From Hansfordia pulvinata (lineage: Eukaryota > Ascomycota > Sordariomycetes > Xylariales), in assembly GCA_006538405.1 (NCBI GenBank), contig BJKQ01000002.1, forward strand, positions 1,364,001-1,428,000: a stretch of 64,000 nt of DNA. Direction: 5' to 3'. Below the pieces are notes generated by a model that had not been told where the DNA came from, did no database searches, and saw only the letters and a program-made list of their open reading frames with translations. Below, one piece after another: positions 11,464 to 24,105 of the stretch (positions are counted from its first letter, which is position 1; each line of letters opens with the position of its first letter). The position numbers were made by a program, and so were the translations under genes.

Positions 11464-13932
11464 CTAGATGGTGATGGGGTTGCCATTGACGGCCTTGCCG
11501 TTAGTCAGGTCGACGCCAGCGGCGTGCGACTTGCGCGTGACGTGAGGAGGAGAGGGAATGTCGTTGCTCTTGTTGGCAGAGCCAATGGAGAAGACGGGGC
11601 TCTCCCACTTCTCGCCCTTGCGAGCAAGCTCCTTGTACTCGGAAGCCTTGGAGCTGATACCGCCGGGCAGCTTGACGTCGGGGAAGATGCTGTCTTCGTT
11701 GGTGATGGCCATGTTGACCTTCTTGTCGTCGGCAATCTCCTCCGTCTTCTTCTTGCCCTGCAGGAACTGCTTCTGAACGGCGTCCGAGTAGCGCTTGTAG
11801 ATGTTGGGGGTGTTCTCGGGATCCTCCTTGGCGGCCTCGAGAGCACGGTCCGCCTCGACCTTGACCTGGTGAAGCAGGGCGTCGAACTGGGTGAACTGGT
11901 CCTTGAGCTGCTTCTCGGCGGTCTTCTGGATGACGGGGCGGAGGACCTTGAGCATCAGGGGCTTGACGAGGCCGAACAGCAGCTTGTGGTTGGACTTGAC
12001 GAGCTTGATCTTGAGGTTCTTGACGTCTACGTCAACCTTGTCAATCTTGAAGAAGTGCTGCTTGTCCTTCTCGTCGGCAGTAGACAGCTTGATGCGGAAG
12101 CTGAAGCCCTCACCACCCAGGAAGATGTTAGCAACACCAGTGTCGGTGATGGAAGGGAAACCCTGCTTGCGCTTGACGTGGAAGCTGACGTCGCGCAGAT
12201 CCATCTGGATGCCAGTGACCTTGATGTCGATGCTGTTCTTGTTCTTGTTGCCGACGTTCTTGCGGCCCCAGCGCCAGTAGTTGTCGCTAGCGACCTCGAA
12301 GACGTTGGGCATGAAGTTGTCGCTCTCCAGAACCAAGTTCTCGACAACGGCGTCGATCTGGTGGTCGGAGAACTCAATGCGGGGGATGGGGATGTACGCA
12401 ATGTTCTCCAGCGCCGCAGGGAGGATGGTCTCCGTGAGGTCCTTGATGAGATGGGGCTTGAAGGTGGGCTTGCCATCGCGGTCGTTGCCGAGGTTCTTGA
12501 AGAGCTTCTCGACGGAAGCGGCAAAGGACTTGTTCTGAGCGTCCTGGTCGAACTGGTCGGCCAGGAACTTGATCTCATCAACAATGCGGTCGACGTCGGT
12601 GCGGTACTTCTCGCGCAGGAGGTAGTTGCCACGGTCGTAGATACGACGCCACTCCTTGTTGGAGTCCTCGTCCATGATGTAGCCCTGCTGCTGGAGGCAC
12701 TTGCGGATGTAGGCGTCAAGAGTCTTGAACCATCCCTTGAGCTCGGGGTCCTTCTCGGCGGCAACGTAGATCGCCTTGATGGAGGACCACATGTCGTCGC
12801 TGGAGGTGCCGTTGGCGAAACGCTCAATGAGGAGCTTCAGGTTGGCCTCAGCGGCAGAAAAGGCAGACCTGGCATCCTTGACGGTGCTGGTAGAACCAGT
12901 GGTAAGGGTCTTGCCGTGCTTGCCGTACTGCTCGGCGAGGTCGAGCAGGGTACCGATGGCCTGCTGGTAGTCGGGGTGCTGCTGGCATTCGAGGACCATC
13001 TTCTTGAGGCGCCAGATGGTGGCCTCGCGGCGCTCCGTGGGGACCTTCTTGTTGAGATACTCGCGAGCGCGGGCGCGGTACTCGGCAGCAGACTTCTTCA
13101 GGGCCTCCTGGGTTCCGGGAGAGAGTCTGCCAGAGGCCTCGGCAGCGGCGGCGTCGGCAGCGGCGGCGCCATCGACGGTTCCGTCGGGCTTTTGCGCGGC
13201 GTTGGCGCCAGCCGAAGCGACGCTCTTGGCATCCTCGTTGGGCTTGCCTCCGTAGACCTTCTGAGCCTGCGCCTTGAGGTTCTCCTTGGAGAAGTCAGGA
13301 GCGTCGTGCCAAGTGTTGTCATCAGCCGCGGCATCGATGTTGGAAAGAGCCTCCTCATCGGGCTTGACCTTGCTAGCGGCGGTGGACGCGGCGTCGCCGG
13401 CCATGTCACGGATCAGAGTGGTGGCATCCTGGACTGGGCTTGGTTAGCTTGAGTGGCGCAGAAAGCGCGAGACAAGTTGGCGGGTGGACTTACGCAGCTT
13501 GCGGAACTGGCCGTTGGTGATGATCAAGGTTCCGAGGGTGCGCAGACCCTCGAGGGCCTTGTCGCCGTGCTGCTTGGCCTCGTCCTTCTCGATGGGTGCG
13601 CCAGGAACGCTGACGGACTTGGCATCGAACTGCTGGGTCTGCCAGATGAAGTCCTGGAGCAGGTTGCCGTCGTTCTTGGAGAGGAGCAGGCGCTTGGACT
13701 GGGTGACCATGTCTTTGAAGTCCTTGACGAGCTCCTGGCCCTCGGCGGACAGCTTGGTGGAGGGCTTGGCCAGGGCCTTGGAGTTGAGAAAGCTGTTGAG
13801 GGCGACATCGATCTGGTCGTTGGAAGGGACCTTGCCCTGGGAGAAGGCGTTGACGATTCCGTAGATCTGCAGCTTGCGGTTGATGTCGGCCTCCTTCAGG
13901 GTGACATCGGTGGGCTTGTTGACGGCGGCCAT
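11464..13932 (-). CDS. HAM1-like protein (DUF5923/DUF4449 family)
   Basis: Two exons, 13932-13494 and 13433-11464, separated by a 60-nt intron (GTAAGT...CCCAG, phase 1), encode 802 residues. The N-terminus (DVTLKEADINRKLQIYG) and the long helical first half fit the HAM1-like N-terminal domain. The second half (VFEVASDNYWRWGRKNVG, DISFHVKR-like DVSFHVKRKQGFPSI, LKIKLVKSNHKLLFGLVKP) fits the DUF4449/HAM1 C-terminal domain. From memory, this family has been compared with BPI/TULIP lipid-binding folds, so membrane-lipid handling is an inference. No signal peptide or membrane helix is seen. Codon bias is so strong that the opposite strand stays open for over 700 codons, which is a shadow. The exact cellular role is unknown. 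Confidence 0.88.
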
Positions 13933-14240
13933 GGCTGCGGTCGGTATTATACGGGTATTAAGTAGATGGGGGAGGGTATCAAGTCGTGCACACGAGTCGC
14001 GAAAGACTCTGGTAGCCGCTGGTGGGACGGCCGGGGTATCACAGGTGAGGACAAGGGAGCGTGTGGTATGAAAGGGGGTATCAAAACTGGCGGAGGAGCA
14101 AAGAGGCGGGTGAAGGGAATAGCCAGGCTGGCGAGGGGAGGGGGGTCAAGCGTTTATACGTAGCTCTGCGAGCTAGCTACGGCTAGGTAAGGTAGGCATG
14201 ACGACGGGAGGCGGTGGCATGAAGGGGAGGCCGGCCGGCC

Positions 14241-14323
14241 AGCTCCAGCTCCAGCTCCAGCTCCAGCTCCCGCTCCGCTCGGGTCGGCCTGGCTGGCGTG
14301 TGTGTGTGTGTGTGTGTGTGTGT
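14241..14323. repeat. Hexamer and GT microsatellites
   Basis: Five perfect copies of AGCTCC at 14241-14270, then about 13 GT units at 14298-14323. Confidence 0.95.
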
Positions 14324-17113
14324 CCGTGGATCTCTGGTTGCGTTGCGCAGTGCGTTGCCCTCCCAGCCAGGATGGGATGGAAATTGAGACAGACACGATC
14401 AAGCGCGGTGCCACGGGCGGGTACTCGTACGCAGCTCCGCCGGTACCTGGCTGGGCTGCCCAGTTCGGACCCGCGACGTATTGCCCTGTCGCTAGCGGGT
14501 TCCGGGTACTGGCACTCGGGGGCTCGGCATGTACAGGCGCGTGCGCGCGCGGCGGCATGTACACGGCTGGCGGCCTTGCCTGGTAGACGTCGTCTGACGT
14601 AGATCTAGAAATACTTTGAATGGCCTAGAGAGCCCGGCGCATGCTGGTGCTCCTCCAGCTTCCAAGTTACGCCTCCCGCAAGTACCTGCAGCCCTAGATG
14701 GGGGGGCCCCGAAGGTGGCGAGAACAACGAGCCCAGCGCTTGGGCACTTCAAGTTTTTTCGTCGAGTACCTTGTTAGGTACTCGCACGACTACGGCAATT
14801 CACAGAGAGGAAGGCACAGCCGGTGGATGATGGAAGGGCGCCTTCGTGGACGAGGCCTCAAAAGACCAGGACGCACCACGACCTGCACTAGGAAGGAACC
14901 TGGCTGGCCACCGGGTCCGCCGCGATCGGGCATGTACTACGCTACCGCTCGCGATCGCCATTGCCGGTACCCGGCCGCCCTGTGTTCGGCGATCGTCGCG
15001 CTGGCAGGCGATAGGTACGACGCCATCCCCAGAGGTACTCGTTCGAGTACTTGCTTGCAGGAGGACCACCAATGCAGGAGCTGCTCGAGCCTTCCGCATG
15101 CCTTCCCAAACTCGACCTGGTGCCAGGCTCTAACTTGGGGTGCGAGTCTTCCCATTAGGCTGCGCCGGGGCTGGTCTGGGAAAACGTGCGGTGGGTGGTG
15201 ACGTGAAACCGGGTGACGAGATAACGTCATAATGCCATTGACTCCCTGACCGCAATGTCAGGTACCGATCCTGGGTCACGAACACAACCGCAGTCAAGCT
15301 TCGATTCGCTGGCCACCCAAGCACTCGCAATCATCAAGATTACTGGTTCACGAGTCCTTCGTCAGCTACCTCGCTAACTAGCTTGCCGTGCCACGGCCGC
15401 CTCGCCAATACCTACCTGCACACCCTGAAATCATCCCGCCGCAGGATGCAGGCGGGCGTCGATTGTTCACAGCACGCAAGCAGGTATCTATCGATCTATC
15501 TGTCTATCTGTCTGACTGCGCAGGGTCGCCCGGCGTGCAGCGCGATGACGACTGGAAGAGGCAGCCGAGGCACATGCCGGCGAGGACCAAAGATTCCAGG
15601 CCATCTGCAAGTACGAGTACTCGCGCCGCCTCGAAGGGCCATGAGGGCGGCGACACGTTGGCCAACTTCCGTCGTCTTGGGATTAGGCCGCCGGCTAGAG
15701 GCGTAGCTGGCTCGGTCGCGGCCTGGATGCAGTCTAGCCTCCGCCCATCACGGCTAAGACCAAGCTGATCGCGTTCGTCGTGATAATCTCGCTGCGGCGT
15801 CACCAAGGCCGGCCGGTCAGGACTTGCCCACGAAAGCCCAGCAGGTTTTCCCAGTGCCTCGCCACGCCACGCCACGCCTCGCCTCCCTCGCTCAGGCATG
15901 CCGCCCCAGTCTATCCGGATGCCATTGCCAATACCGCCAAAGCTTGACCCGGCGTCGCCCGCATCCGTCCGCACGTTGGACTGCTTGGCATCTACGCGTA
16001 TGGTAGAGTGGCAGTCTCGGCTGCCTGAGAAATTGGTCTGTCAGCGGAGGCAGTTTTGTGCTGCCGGGCCAGCAGCTGTGCCTTGCCTGTACTCGCACGC
16101 CCCAAGCCAGCGAGAACAAGCATTCGTACGAGAACGGGTCCGCACAAATGGACGACTCCTAAAAGCAGGCAAGAAACCCCATGACGATACGGGAAGACGT
16201 TACTCGCGTCACCAGCGCTTCAGCATTGGATGTCGCCCGACTTGCGTCGGCTTCGATGGGCGTTGACCTATCACCCCATGCCGGCGGCCTCCGGGCGGCG
16301 GCACGCCTGCTGGATCGCCATCCTTTACTATTAGGCGTGCAATCTTTTTTTTTTCCCTTTCCATCCGGGACAGTGGCCGTGGATGGAGCAAGCTTGCACT
16401 AACAGCAAACCTGGAGGTGAACCCAAACCTACTGGGTGCGGGCCTAGCTAGCCAGATAGCATGTTGCACGGTTCCTGGAGTCGCTGGCGGTGGAGCTGGC
16501 TGGCGGCATCGATTGGTTGCCGAGACTCTCCATTACCACGTCGTGGGGTGAACATCTCGATGGGGACGAACGTCCCACCCCTGCCCGCCCACTACGGTGG
16601 TGACCCCATTGCGCCTGCGGTTGGTTGCTGCTGGTGGCTGATCCGTCATTTATTATGAGTAACACCTACGACCGATGCCTTCCACTGATGCTGTCTGTGC
16701 CTCCTAGGCGCGACCTGTCGGCGGCAAAACTCGCTCCCGCACTGCGAGAGGGCCTGCTCAGTGATGAAAGTGCCCAAGTCGTGACCCCGCGCCTTGATCA
16801 AAAGGGAGGGGACCGAAAGAGAAGAACAAGAAGAAGAAGAAGCAGAAGAAGGAGGAGGGGCGACAGTATGCTTACGAGTAGGGGTTTCTGAGAGACCGGC
16901 AGCGTGTGAGCGTGTACGGAGTACGCGTACTCACTCACTCGTACGAGTACCTAAACCGTGCCTCTCCTTGCGACAGTCCGACAGCAGCCGCTCGCGTGCC
17001 ACCCCGTTCGACTCATGCCGTGGCGCAACAGCCGGCGCAATCTCGTCCTGTCATTCTGTCAAGAGAGAGAGGCCGTGGGGCACGCGCCGGATGATATCAT
17101 TGGTTGGTTGGTT

Positions 17114-17132
17114 GGGGGGGGGGGGGGGGGGG
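17114..17132. repeat. G19 homopolymer
   Basis: Nineteen consecutive G, preceded by three TTGG units (TGGTTGGTTGGTT). Length as assembled may be unreliable. Confidence 0.9.
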
Positions 17133-18407
17133 CGCCTTTGGGAGCGGGAAACAAAGCGACGTTGGGGGCTGGAGACAGGCCAGCGCACCGCAGAACGGGG
17201 CGATCCAGGTCGCGATCATGACGGCAGCATCTCGTGGCGGCCAGCCAGTGCGACGGCCGGAATGTGCGTGTCTTGCCGCCCACGCCTCGGGTAAGGTCGT
17301 TGCTGGTTCTGGCCGGCACGCTTGTGCGGTCGGCGCTGCGGTGTGCTGCAGGTGGCGTCAAAGCCCGGGCGGAGGAGAGGCTGGAGCCGTGGAGAGGGAG
17401 ACGGGGAGAGAGTCCGCCATACTCGTACGGCCGCGTCAGGTTCTCCATTGGGGGGACGACGGCACTGGGGAGAGCTTGTTTCCTCGTTGGGCAGCGGGGC
17501 GCTCGAGTGCAGGTGAGTGCGGGTGGGCCAGCCGGCCAGACAGCTTTCTCGGTGCGGGTAGGTACTTGCAGATACCTGCACATGCGTGGAGGCGGCGGCA
17601 CCATTGGGCCTGTCGTGGCAAGGGGCGGGCGTAGCTCCCAAGAACCTGGAGACCCCTGTTTGCAGCGTGGCATTCTTGCGCTAGCCCCTCTGCGGTCGCG
17701 TCAGACTTCAAATGGTTCCAAGTCATTGACGCGAGTTACAAGTACGAGTAGCTACATACCTAACGTACCGTACCTGAGTACGAGTGGCACAATGCCACGA
17801 GTATAGGCTTGTCAAGGTACTGTCATGCGTATCGTAGTCGTTCTCTCACGCTTTTCGTTCGGGTCAGGCGGGAGGCGGCTTTGGCTTGACGGAGCTGCAG
17901 ATGGACATGCCTGATGATCAAGGTCTGGCTTCTTGTCTCTGCATGCGACTATTCGCGTGTTTCTCTCCTTCCTCGTCTCTATGGCAATGTTCAATGCGAC
18001 TATTGTGATACATCTGAATGTGGACTGGAGCTCCGTTACGAGGTATCGTCAAGATCACACCGCGGCCAATCTTTGCAGCCTGGACTCGAGACTCTTCCTC
18101 TCCTGCGAGGGAGGGAGGGATCCAGAGTACGAGTACAGCATCGCACGCACGACGAACGGACAGGCTTTGGGGCGACAGACTTGTCTCATGGCAACCGAAG
18201 AAGAGGTCCCAGTGGTCCCTAACCATCCCCTCGAGAGGCCTCGATTCTGGATCATCCGCTAGAGGTAGCGTCATCTCAAGCTAATGGATCCAGGTGGATC
18301 GTCAAATCTTAATGCAGCGCTTCCCACATTCGGAGAGCTCTCCACCCGGCGTCTTTTGCCACCCGTCCGTCCGTTGGGCTCTCTATGACGTCTGGCTCTT
18401 GGCGTGT

Positions 18408-18424
18408 CCCCCCCCCCCCCCCCC
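18408..18424. repeat. C17 homopolymer
   Basis: Seventeen consecutive C in the gene-poor region. Confidence 0.9.
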
Positions 18425-19299
18425 GTTGATGATCAGAGGTGGGAAGGTTGGGAAATCGGTTTTTTTTTTCTGCTGCTACTACTGCTGCGCGCGCGCGACA
18501 AGGCGGTCACGGGTATCGCAGGTAAGGCGGATCCAATTTCTCTTGTTTGCCCATGCGCTCGGCATGGCCATGCGCCGGCACAACGGCACTAAAAGGAGTC
18601 GGAGTCCTTTCCAGCCAGCCAGATTTTTCCCCCTTCTTTTCTTCCATGCTTGGACTGGGCATGACGGTGACGAAACCCCGAATTCCGGGGCTGTCTTTTT
18701 TTCTTCCCTAACCCTCTTCGTTCCTCTTCTTCTGCCAACCTTTGACCGGTGCCAAGGCACGAGTGGCCGGCACTGAAGACCACGGCAAACGGGTAGGTGG
18801 GATATCCGCCCGTTTCGGGGGATGGGTTCGTCGATGATTACGAGGATCCGTCGTTCGTCAGTGTGAATGTCCGCAAACAGAGGTGTCGCAGTGATGAGTC
18901 GGGGTTTCAATGGACGTGAATACATCGGGAATTGCCCACGACATCCAGTAGGAGTACGCAAAACCCCATATCCATTGCGAGTAAACGCCATCTCAAGTGT
19001 CGCTCACTCAACACAAGGATGATTACTCGTACTGGGACAGGTAGAAGGTGCTTTGTGTACTTCAAGGATGTAGCAGGAAGTGGCAGACCGCGGACCGTTT
19101 CCTCCAGATTGAATGCAACCACCCGGCAGAAGGAGTACCTGGGTACCTACGGGCAGGTAACCTCAATGGCGACTGGGCAGTTGCGATTGATGCCGGCCAT
19201 CCAACATCCATCCATCCCAGATCTGGGACAGGGATGGGCGCCCGCGGAACCATGATGCCTGCAGGCTACGCTGCGCACAGTGAGCACCTACGAGAGCAG

Positions 19300-19325
19300 G
19301 TGCCCGTGCCCGTGCCCGTGCCCGT
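19300..19325. repeat. GTGCCC hexamer repeat
   Basis: Just over four perfect units of GTGCCC. Confidence 0.9.
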
Positions 19326-20364
19326 AAGCAAGCCGCCGATCGGCTGCTGGGATGTCGGTACGACGAGTATCCGTAGCACCCCGGTTTCTGACGTCGCATC
19401 CGCCGCCGCCCACCGCCGCCGCCCCGCCGCCGCCGCCGCCCAACTCGACGGACGACATGTTGAATCATGACTCTGGGTTATCCCTGTGCGCCTCTCTCTC
19501 TTTCTCTACGAGTACCTCGCCTCTCTACCCCCCGACTTGTCTGGCTGACCCGAGGAACTACTCGTAGATAGCATCGCGCACGACGCACACACACACACAC
19601 ACAAGTCACAACGCACAAACGAACGGGCCTGCAGTGCGGGCCGTCGTCGTTCGTAATACCCATGTCATCCGCCCCCCGATGGCGAAAGGCAAAACATCCT
19701 TGCCCTCTCCTGTCTTGCCGAACCGCCCGCCCGCCCCTGTGGCTGCTGCCGTTGGGGGGGCGCGGCACAGGCGGACGGACAGACGAACGGCCTTACTCGT
19801 ATGTTTGCGCCCAGCTCATCAGCTTCTACGAGTAAAGGGGGGTTGTTGAGCAAGGATATCGACCCAATGCCTTTTTTTTTTCCCGTCTCTCTCGCCTCTT
19901 TCTTTGACCGTCAAGGTTGATAGACGTCCCGCGGGAGAGCGGCCAGGGATCCGAGAAGGGTCGAGAACAAATTCCCCCGGTCCCGGCGTTCACCCCCGTT
20001 GTTGGCGTCTCATCGGGCTCGCAGACTGCTCCGAAAGCGAGCCCGTCGATCGCGGCGCCGCCTTCCGCCACTCGATCTATGAACCAGAACATGTACGGCG
20101 GGCTTGGGCGCTTGGTTGCCGGATGCTCGTAGAGTGGTGCAGCGTGGTAGCGCGGGGTGCGATACTCGGAGCTTGCACGACCAGCAGAGAGGCCATGGCA
20201 CACAGAGGAGCCGCGAGTGCTCGCTTAAACTGACCTGACCTACCTACCTTACATGCGTCCTGCCCCCGCCTCTCGCCCGGTTGCCGGTCACCCGGGCACA
20301 TCGGGCAGGTCCGCGACCACAGATCAGTAAAGAAGCATGGGAGCAAGGGGGGCTTGGGCTTTGC

Positions 20365-20387
20365 AAAAAAAAAAAAAAAAAAAAAAA
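20365..20387. repeat. A23 homopolymer
   Basis: Twenty-three A in a row, followed by GAG. It could be a retroposed poly(A) tail, but no upstream element or target-site duplication is evident. Confidence 0.9.
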
Positions 20388-20771
20388 GAGGCCGATTCGC
20401 AACGATATCAGGTTGCGCAGCACTGGTCGTGGGCCGTCGGCAACCTGGCTGGCTGTTTTCTCTCTGTCCGGGCTTTCGTCGTATTGTCATCGTATCGGCG
20501 CCCGCCAGTCTGGGCCCCGGCTGCGTTGGCAGATCGCTGCCCATGCGGACGTTGAGCCGGGCCTTACAAGACATGTGTGTGCTCTTGAGGGAGATGTTGG
20601 CGAGTGAAACGAGCCTGGAGAGTGTTGGAGAGGGAGTGGCGCCGTTGCGTGGCAGGCCAGGACCCGATAACGATGCTGCTCCATGTCCGAAAAGCGCATG
20701 CCGCTATCGTGATTCTGATATTATCAGAGCGTGAGTAGCCCGGCGACGATGGGGCGGTCAGCAACATGCGG

Positions 20772-20852
20772 CTTCCTGAATGCAAACTCATGAGGGCGCT
20801 TCCAGAATGTCAACTCATGAGGGCGCTTCCAGAATGTCAACTCATGAGGGCT
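20772..20852. repeat. Three-unit 27-bp minisatellite
   Basis: Three adjacent 27-bp units starting at 20772, 20799 and 20826. Units 2 and 3 differ only at the last base; unit 1 differs at a few positions. The unit length is a multiple of three and the minus strand stays open through it (repeating HELTFWKRP), but no surrounding gene is recognisable. Confidence 0.93.
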
Positions 20853-22243
20853 CTCGCCAGAAGAAAGCCTTTGATAGGAACACGATTGATGGACTTGTTT
20901 GATATCGGCCTTTTTCAGACCAAGTCCAGCTGAATGAAGCCGGACCGACTGGGAACGGACTCTGGTCGAGACAGTCGCGGCGTGCCATCTGGCTGGGCTG
21001 CAAGGCATGCAGGATCTCATCCAGGCTTTCTGCCGGGTCTCTGCGACGCACCCAAGACCCCGTGGCTGTGTGTTCTGTGGCGACGAAGCAGGTTGGGCTC
21101 GAAAGACAAAAAGCCGCGAATGAGTGCTTACCGGACATCTCAAGTGCCGTGGCCTGGGAATAGGTGCGAAGATGCACAGGACCAGATGGGGCAGGGGGTT
21201 GTAGTCGAAGCAGCCTTCCGTCCGCCTGCTTTGATGTGAAGACAGAGCGTGTAAGGAATAGAAGAAGGAAGAAGAGAAGGGGTGTGTGTGTTTTTGTCAG
21301 TCTCGTCAGTCAGGAGAGACTACTACTCCTACTGCTAAGCAGATAGTTGAGTGAGTCGCTCTGGCAGGCCTGACACGGGATCCATCCCCGGGGAGGGATT
21401 CCGGCCTCGCGCCTCGGCATCAGAGACATGATCAAGGAAAAGGCCCACGGAGTGCTGCCTGCCCGCCTGTCTGCCTGGGCCGCAGATTGTCCACAGGGCA
21501 GATGGTCTATTGTGGTTAGGAAGAGTCGTGGGGGGATGGTGGCCCACCCTCTCCTCTCCTCTCGCAACATGGCACCAAAGTTGCCGTTTCGAGCCTGGTT
21601 GGCTTTATTGCCTGGGGTAATGAAAAGTAGACTCTATACGAGTATAGACAGGGCTATGCTAGGGGCTAATCGGTAAGGTACGTACGACACAGCTCACCGC
21701 CCGCTGTCCGAAGACGCCTCTCTCGTCGTCGTCGTCGTGGTCGTCGTATCTCGCTGGACAAAGCAGGGCCCATCATACCGGCGGCTGATAATCACCTTTG
21801 TCAGCTCCCCTCCCGGCTCCCCTTTCCCGTAGGCAGGCCGGGTGGTGACGCTCTACCCATCAGTCATCAGTTAGCCTGCCGGCGGGAAGGAGGAGGGTCT
21901 TTTAGTGAGGCTGAGTCGAGCCTCGGGTTTTTGCTCCGTCTCTCGCAGAATCGCGGAATCACCGGTAAAAAACCCCTCTCGTTCGTGTTTTCCCCCATCC
22001 ACGCACCGCCCGCTCGCCCGCCCGCCCGCATGCCCGCCAAGGCGCGTCGGATGACCATTGTTGGGTTCACCATTCGTGGAGATGCCCGAACATGGGGGCA
22101 CGCGCGTGCGTGTGTGGTGTGTGAGTGACATGATCATTCTGGCGGGGGAGGGGGAAAGGGGGCTGTGTGATGGGAGAGCTGGTGACGGCTCGCAGGTTGG
22201 CGAGTGACCTAATCACGGGCCATTGCGTGCCATCATCGTGTTA

Positions 22244-22268
22244 GTGGTGGTGGTGGTGGTGGTGGTGG
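22244..22268. repeat. GGT trinucleotide repeat
   Basis: Eight GGT units on the plus strand, upstream of the peroxidase promoter. Confidence 0.9.
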
Positions 22269-22362
22269 AAGCGCGGGCTGTGAGACATGGGTCAGAGCCA
22301 AGTTAGCTGCTGGCCTGCCTACTACCTGCCTACCTTGATTCGATCTACTCGGGGCAGAGGCG

Positions 22363-22370
22363 TATATAAG
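22363..22370 (+). promoter_or_regulatory. TATA box of the heme-thiolate peroxidase gene
   Basis: TATATAAG about 215 bases upstream of the ATG at 22582, followed by a pyrimidine-rich leader (TTCTTCTTCTTC), typical of a strongly expressed fungal gene. Confidence 0.6.
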
Positions 22371-22581
22371 AGGGAGCGGTCATGGCTCCCCGCTCCCCTT
22401 TTGATGTGGTTGAGTCCGACACGACATTCATCAGAGCGCCTTTCTTCTTCTTCTTCTTCATCATCAACGTACATTGGGCATTTTCTTATCTACCTTACCT
22501 ACCAGAATCTCTATCAGTTCAGACGGGCTTCTTCCAGCAACCAAGAACAACGACGACGACAACAGCAACATCCACGACATC

Positions 22582-23337
22582 ATGAAGCTGTCTCAGGTCC
22601 TGTCTCTCTCCGCAGCCCTTCTGCCGACCTGCCTGGGCGGCGGCCACGCCGACCCCTTTGAGCAGTGGCAAGGCCCCGAGCCTGGCGACGGTAAGATACC
22701 TATCGACTTCGAAAGAAAGGGGAGGGGGGAAACAGTAAAGCTGACAATGATGTCCACCGACAGTCCGCGGCCCGTGCCCGTTCATGAACACGTTTGCGAA
22801 CCACGGCTTCCTCCCGCGCACGGGCAAGTACATCACGAGGGCGGACCTGGTGTCGGGCCTGGGCGGGGCGGTCAACTTCGACGAGCAGCTGTCGGGGCTC
22901 ATGTTCGAGTTCGCGGCGGGGACGAACCCGCAGGCCAACGCGACGTGGTTCTCGCTGGACCACCTGAGCCGGCACGGCGTGCTCGAGCACGACGCCAGCC
23001 TGTCGCGCGCCGACGCCTTCTTCGGCCACCAGGACCGCTTCAACCGGACCGTCTTCGACCAGACGCGCTCTTACTGGAAGGGGCCACTGGTCACCGCCGA
23101 AAACGGCGCCGACGCCATCCTGGCCCGCATGGCCGAGTCCAGCGCCACCAACCCGCAGTTCGCCCTGTCCGAGCTCGGCACCAACTTCCTCAACGGCGAG
23201 ACGGGCGCCTTCATCAGCGTCCTCGGCGACATTGACGCCGTCACGGCCAACAAGACCATTGTCGAGTACCTCTTTGGTCAGTTGTCACTCGGCCTGACTT
23301 TCCCTTCCCTTCCCATTGCCCCTCTACAACATGAAAG

Positions 23338-23379
<42 letters not shown>

Positions 23380-23716
23380 CTGACTGTGACCTTACTGGGT
23401 TAACGACTGTAGAGAACGAGAGACTGCCCACGGAGATTGGGTGGAAGAGGTCCGAGAAGTCCCTCGGCAAGGACAAGTTCCTGGCCAAGTAAGTTGAAAA
23501 GAAAAAGAAGAAGCGACTCCTTCCTGTGACTGTTTGTTACAGGGATCATCAAGGAAAAGAGAGAGAAAAAAGAAACTGACTCCGGCTTGCTTTTCCCGAA
23601 CAAACAGCTTCAAGGCCGTGGCCAACGCCGTCGAGGCCAAGAAGAACGCGACGGGCGGGGCCAAGCGCGACGCCGGCGGGTTCGGGCTGGGCCACGGCGG
23701 CGTCTTTCTGAACTAG
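22582..23716 (+). CDS. Secreted heme-thiolate peroxidase (chloroperoxidase/peroxygenase family)
   Basis: Extracellular heme enzyme of the Peroxidase_2 family, which halogenates or oxygenates organic substrates with hydrogen peroxide. Four exons, 22582-22690, 22764-23276, 23413-23488 and 23608-23716, give 268 residues, the size of the short class. Residues 1 to about 24 form a signal peptide ending GGHA. Exon 2 opens with RGPCPFMNTFANHGFLPR, containing the PCP loop whose Cys binds heme. EHDASLSRAD supplies the EHD motif with the catalytic Glu and the Mn/Mg-site residues. NATW and NRT are potential N-glycosylation sites. Intron 2 contains a (GA)18 tract. The C-terminal tail (GGAKRDAGGFGLGHGGVFLN) is Gly-rich with a KR site. 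It is convergent with a P450 gene. Substrate unknown. Confidence 0.9.
23341..23376. repeat. (GA)18 microsatellite inside an intron
   Basis: Perfect GA array within the second intron of the peroxidase gene, about 35 bases before the acceptor. Confidence 0.95.
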
Positions 23717-24105
23717 TTAGACCCGTCCTGGCGTGCTGCTTTCTGGCGGGCAGGCTTATGAACGAACGAAGGGGGAATATATAGAGAGGACGGGTAGGTT
23801 AGTCGTCGTCGGTGGTGGTGGGCCTGTTAGCAGAACTTGGGTAACCGAGGGGAAGTTGGCTCTGGGGGGAATGGGGCAAGGGGGCTCTTGGGAAGACAGA
23901 GTTGACAAAGTCACTGTGACTTTTGGTGCTGCTGCTGTTTGTTGTCTGTAAATAGATTCTGATTTGCTTTCTTTCTTTCTTCATTCATTTCGGCCGCCTC
24001 CGTATCTTGCTTGCGGAAACTTAGGATAAGGCACCATATTTAGAAACCAGGCTTAGAATTAAGAAGAGAATATCAAGCAACTCTTTCACCCTGACTTCCA
24101 CTTGC
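23717..24105. other. Convergent intergenic spacer
   Basis: Spacer between the peroxidase (+) and P450 (-) 3' ends; AT-richer toward 24000-24090. Nothing else seen. Confidence 0.65.

Larger units (their letters stand above)
13933..22581. other. 8.6-kb gene-poor intergenic region
   Basis: No convincing protein gene on either strand: open frames are short, compositionally simple and lack family motifs. The stretch holds microsatellites (listed separately), a G19 run, a C17 run, an A23 run, a 27-bp minisatellite and about twenty GTACTCG/CGAGTAC-type motifs. GC content is not visibly depressed, so this is not an AT-rich RIP block. The right end contains the promoter of the peroxidase gene. Long non-coding RNAs cannot be excluded. 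Confidence 0.55.

Noticed and set aside
11293..13452. 719-codon plus-strand open frame opposite the HAM1-like gene
   Set aside because: Leu/Val/Asp/Gly-rich composition without domains; it mirrors the codon bias of the real minus-strand gene.
20300..20390. Retroposon ending in poly(A)
   Set aside because: A23 run present, but no reverse-transcriptase remnant, target-site duplication or recognisable upstream unit.
20772..20852. Possible CRISPR array
   Set aside because: The units are directly adjacent with no spacers, and the genome is eukaryotic.
13933..22581. RIP-degraded transposon block
   Set aside because: No drop in GC, no stop-rich TA-biased texture and no transposase or reverse-transcriptase fragments.
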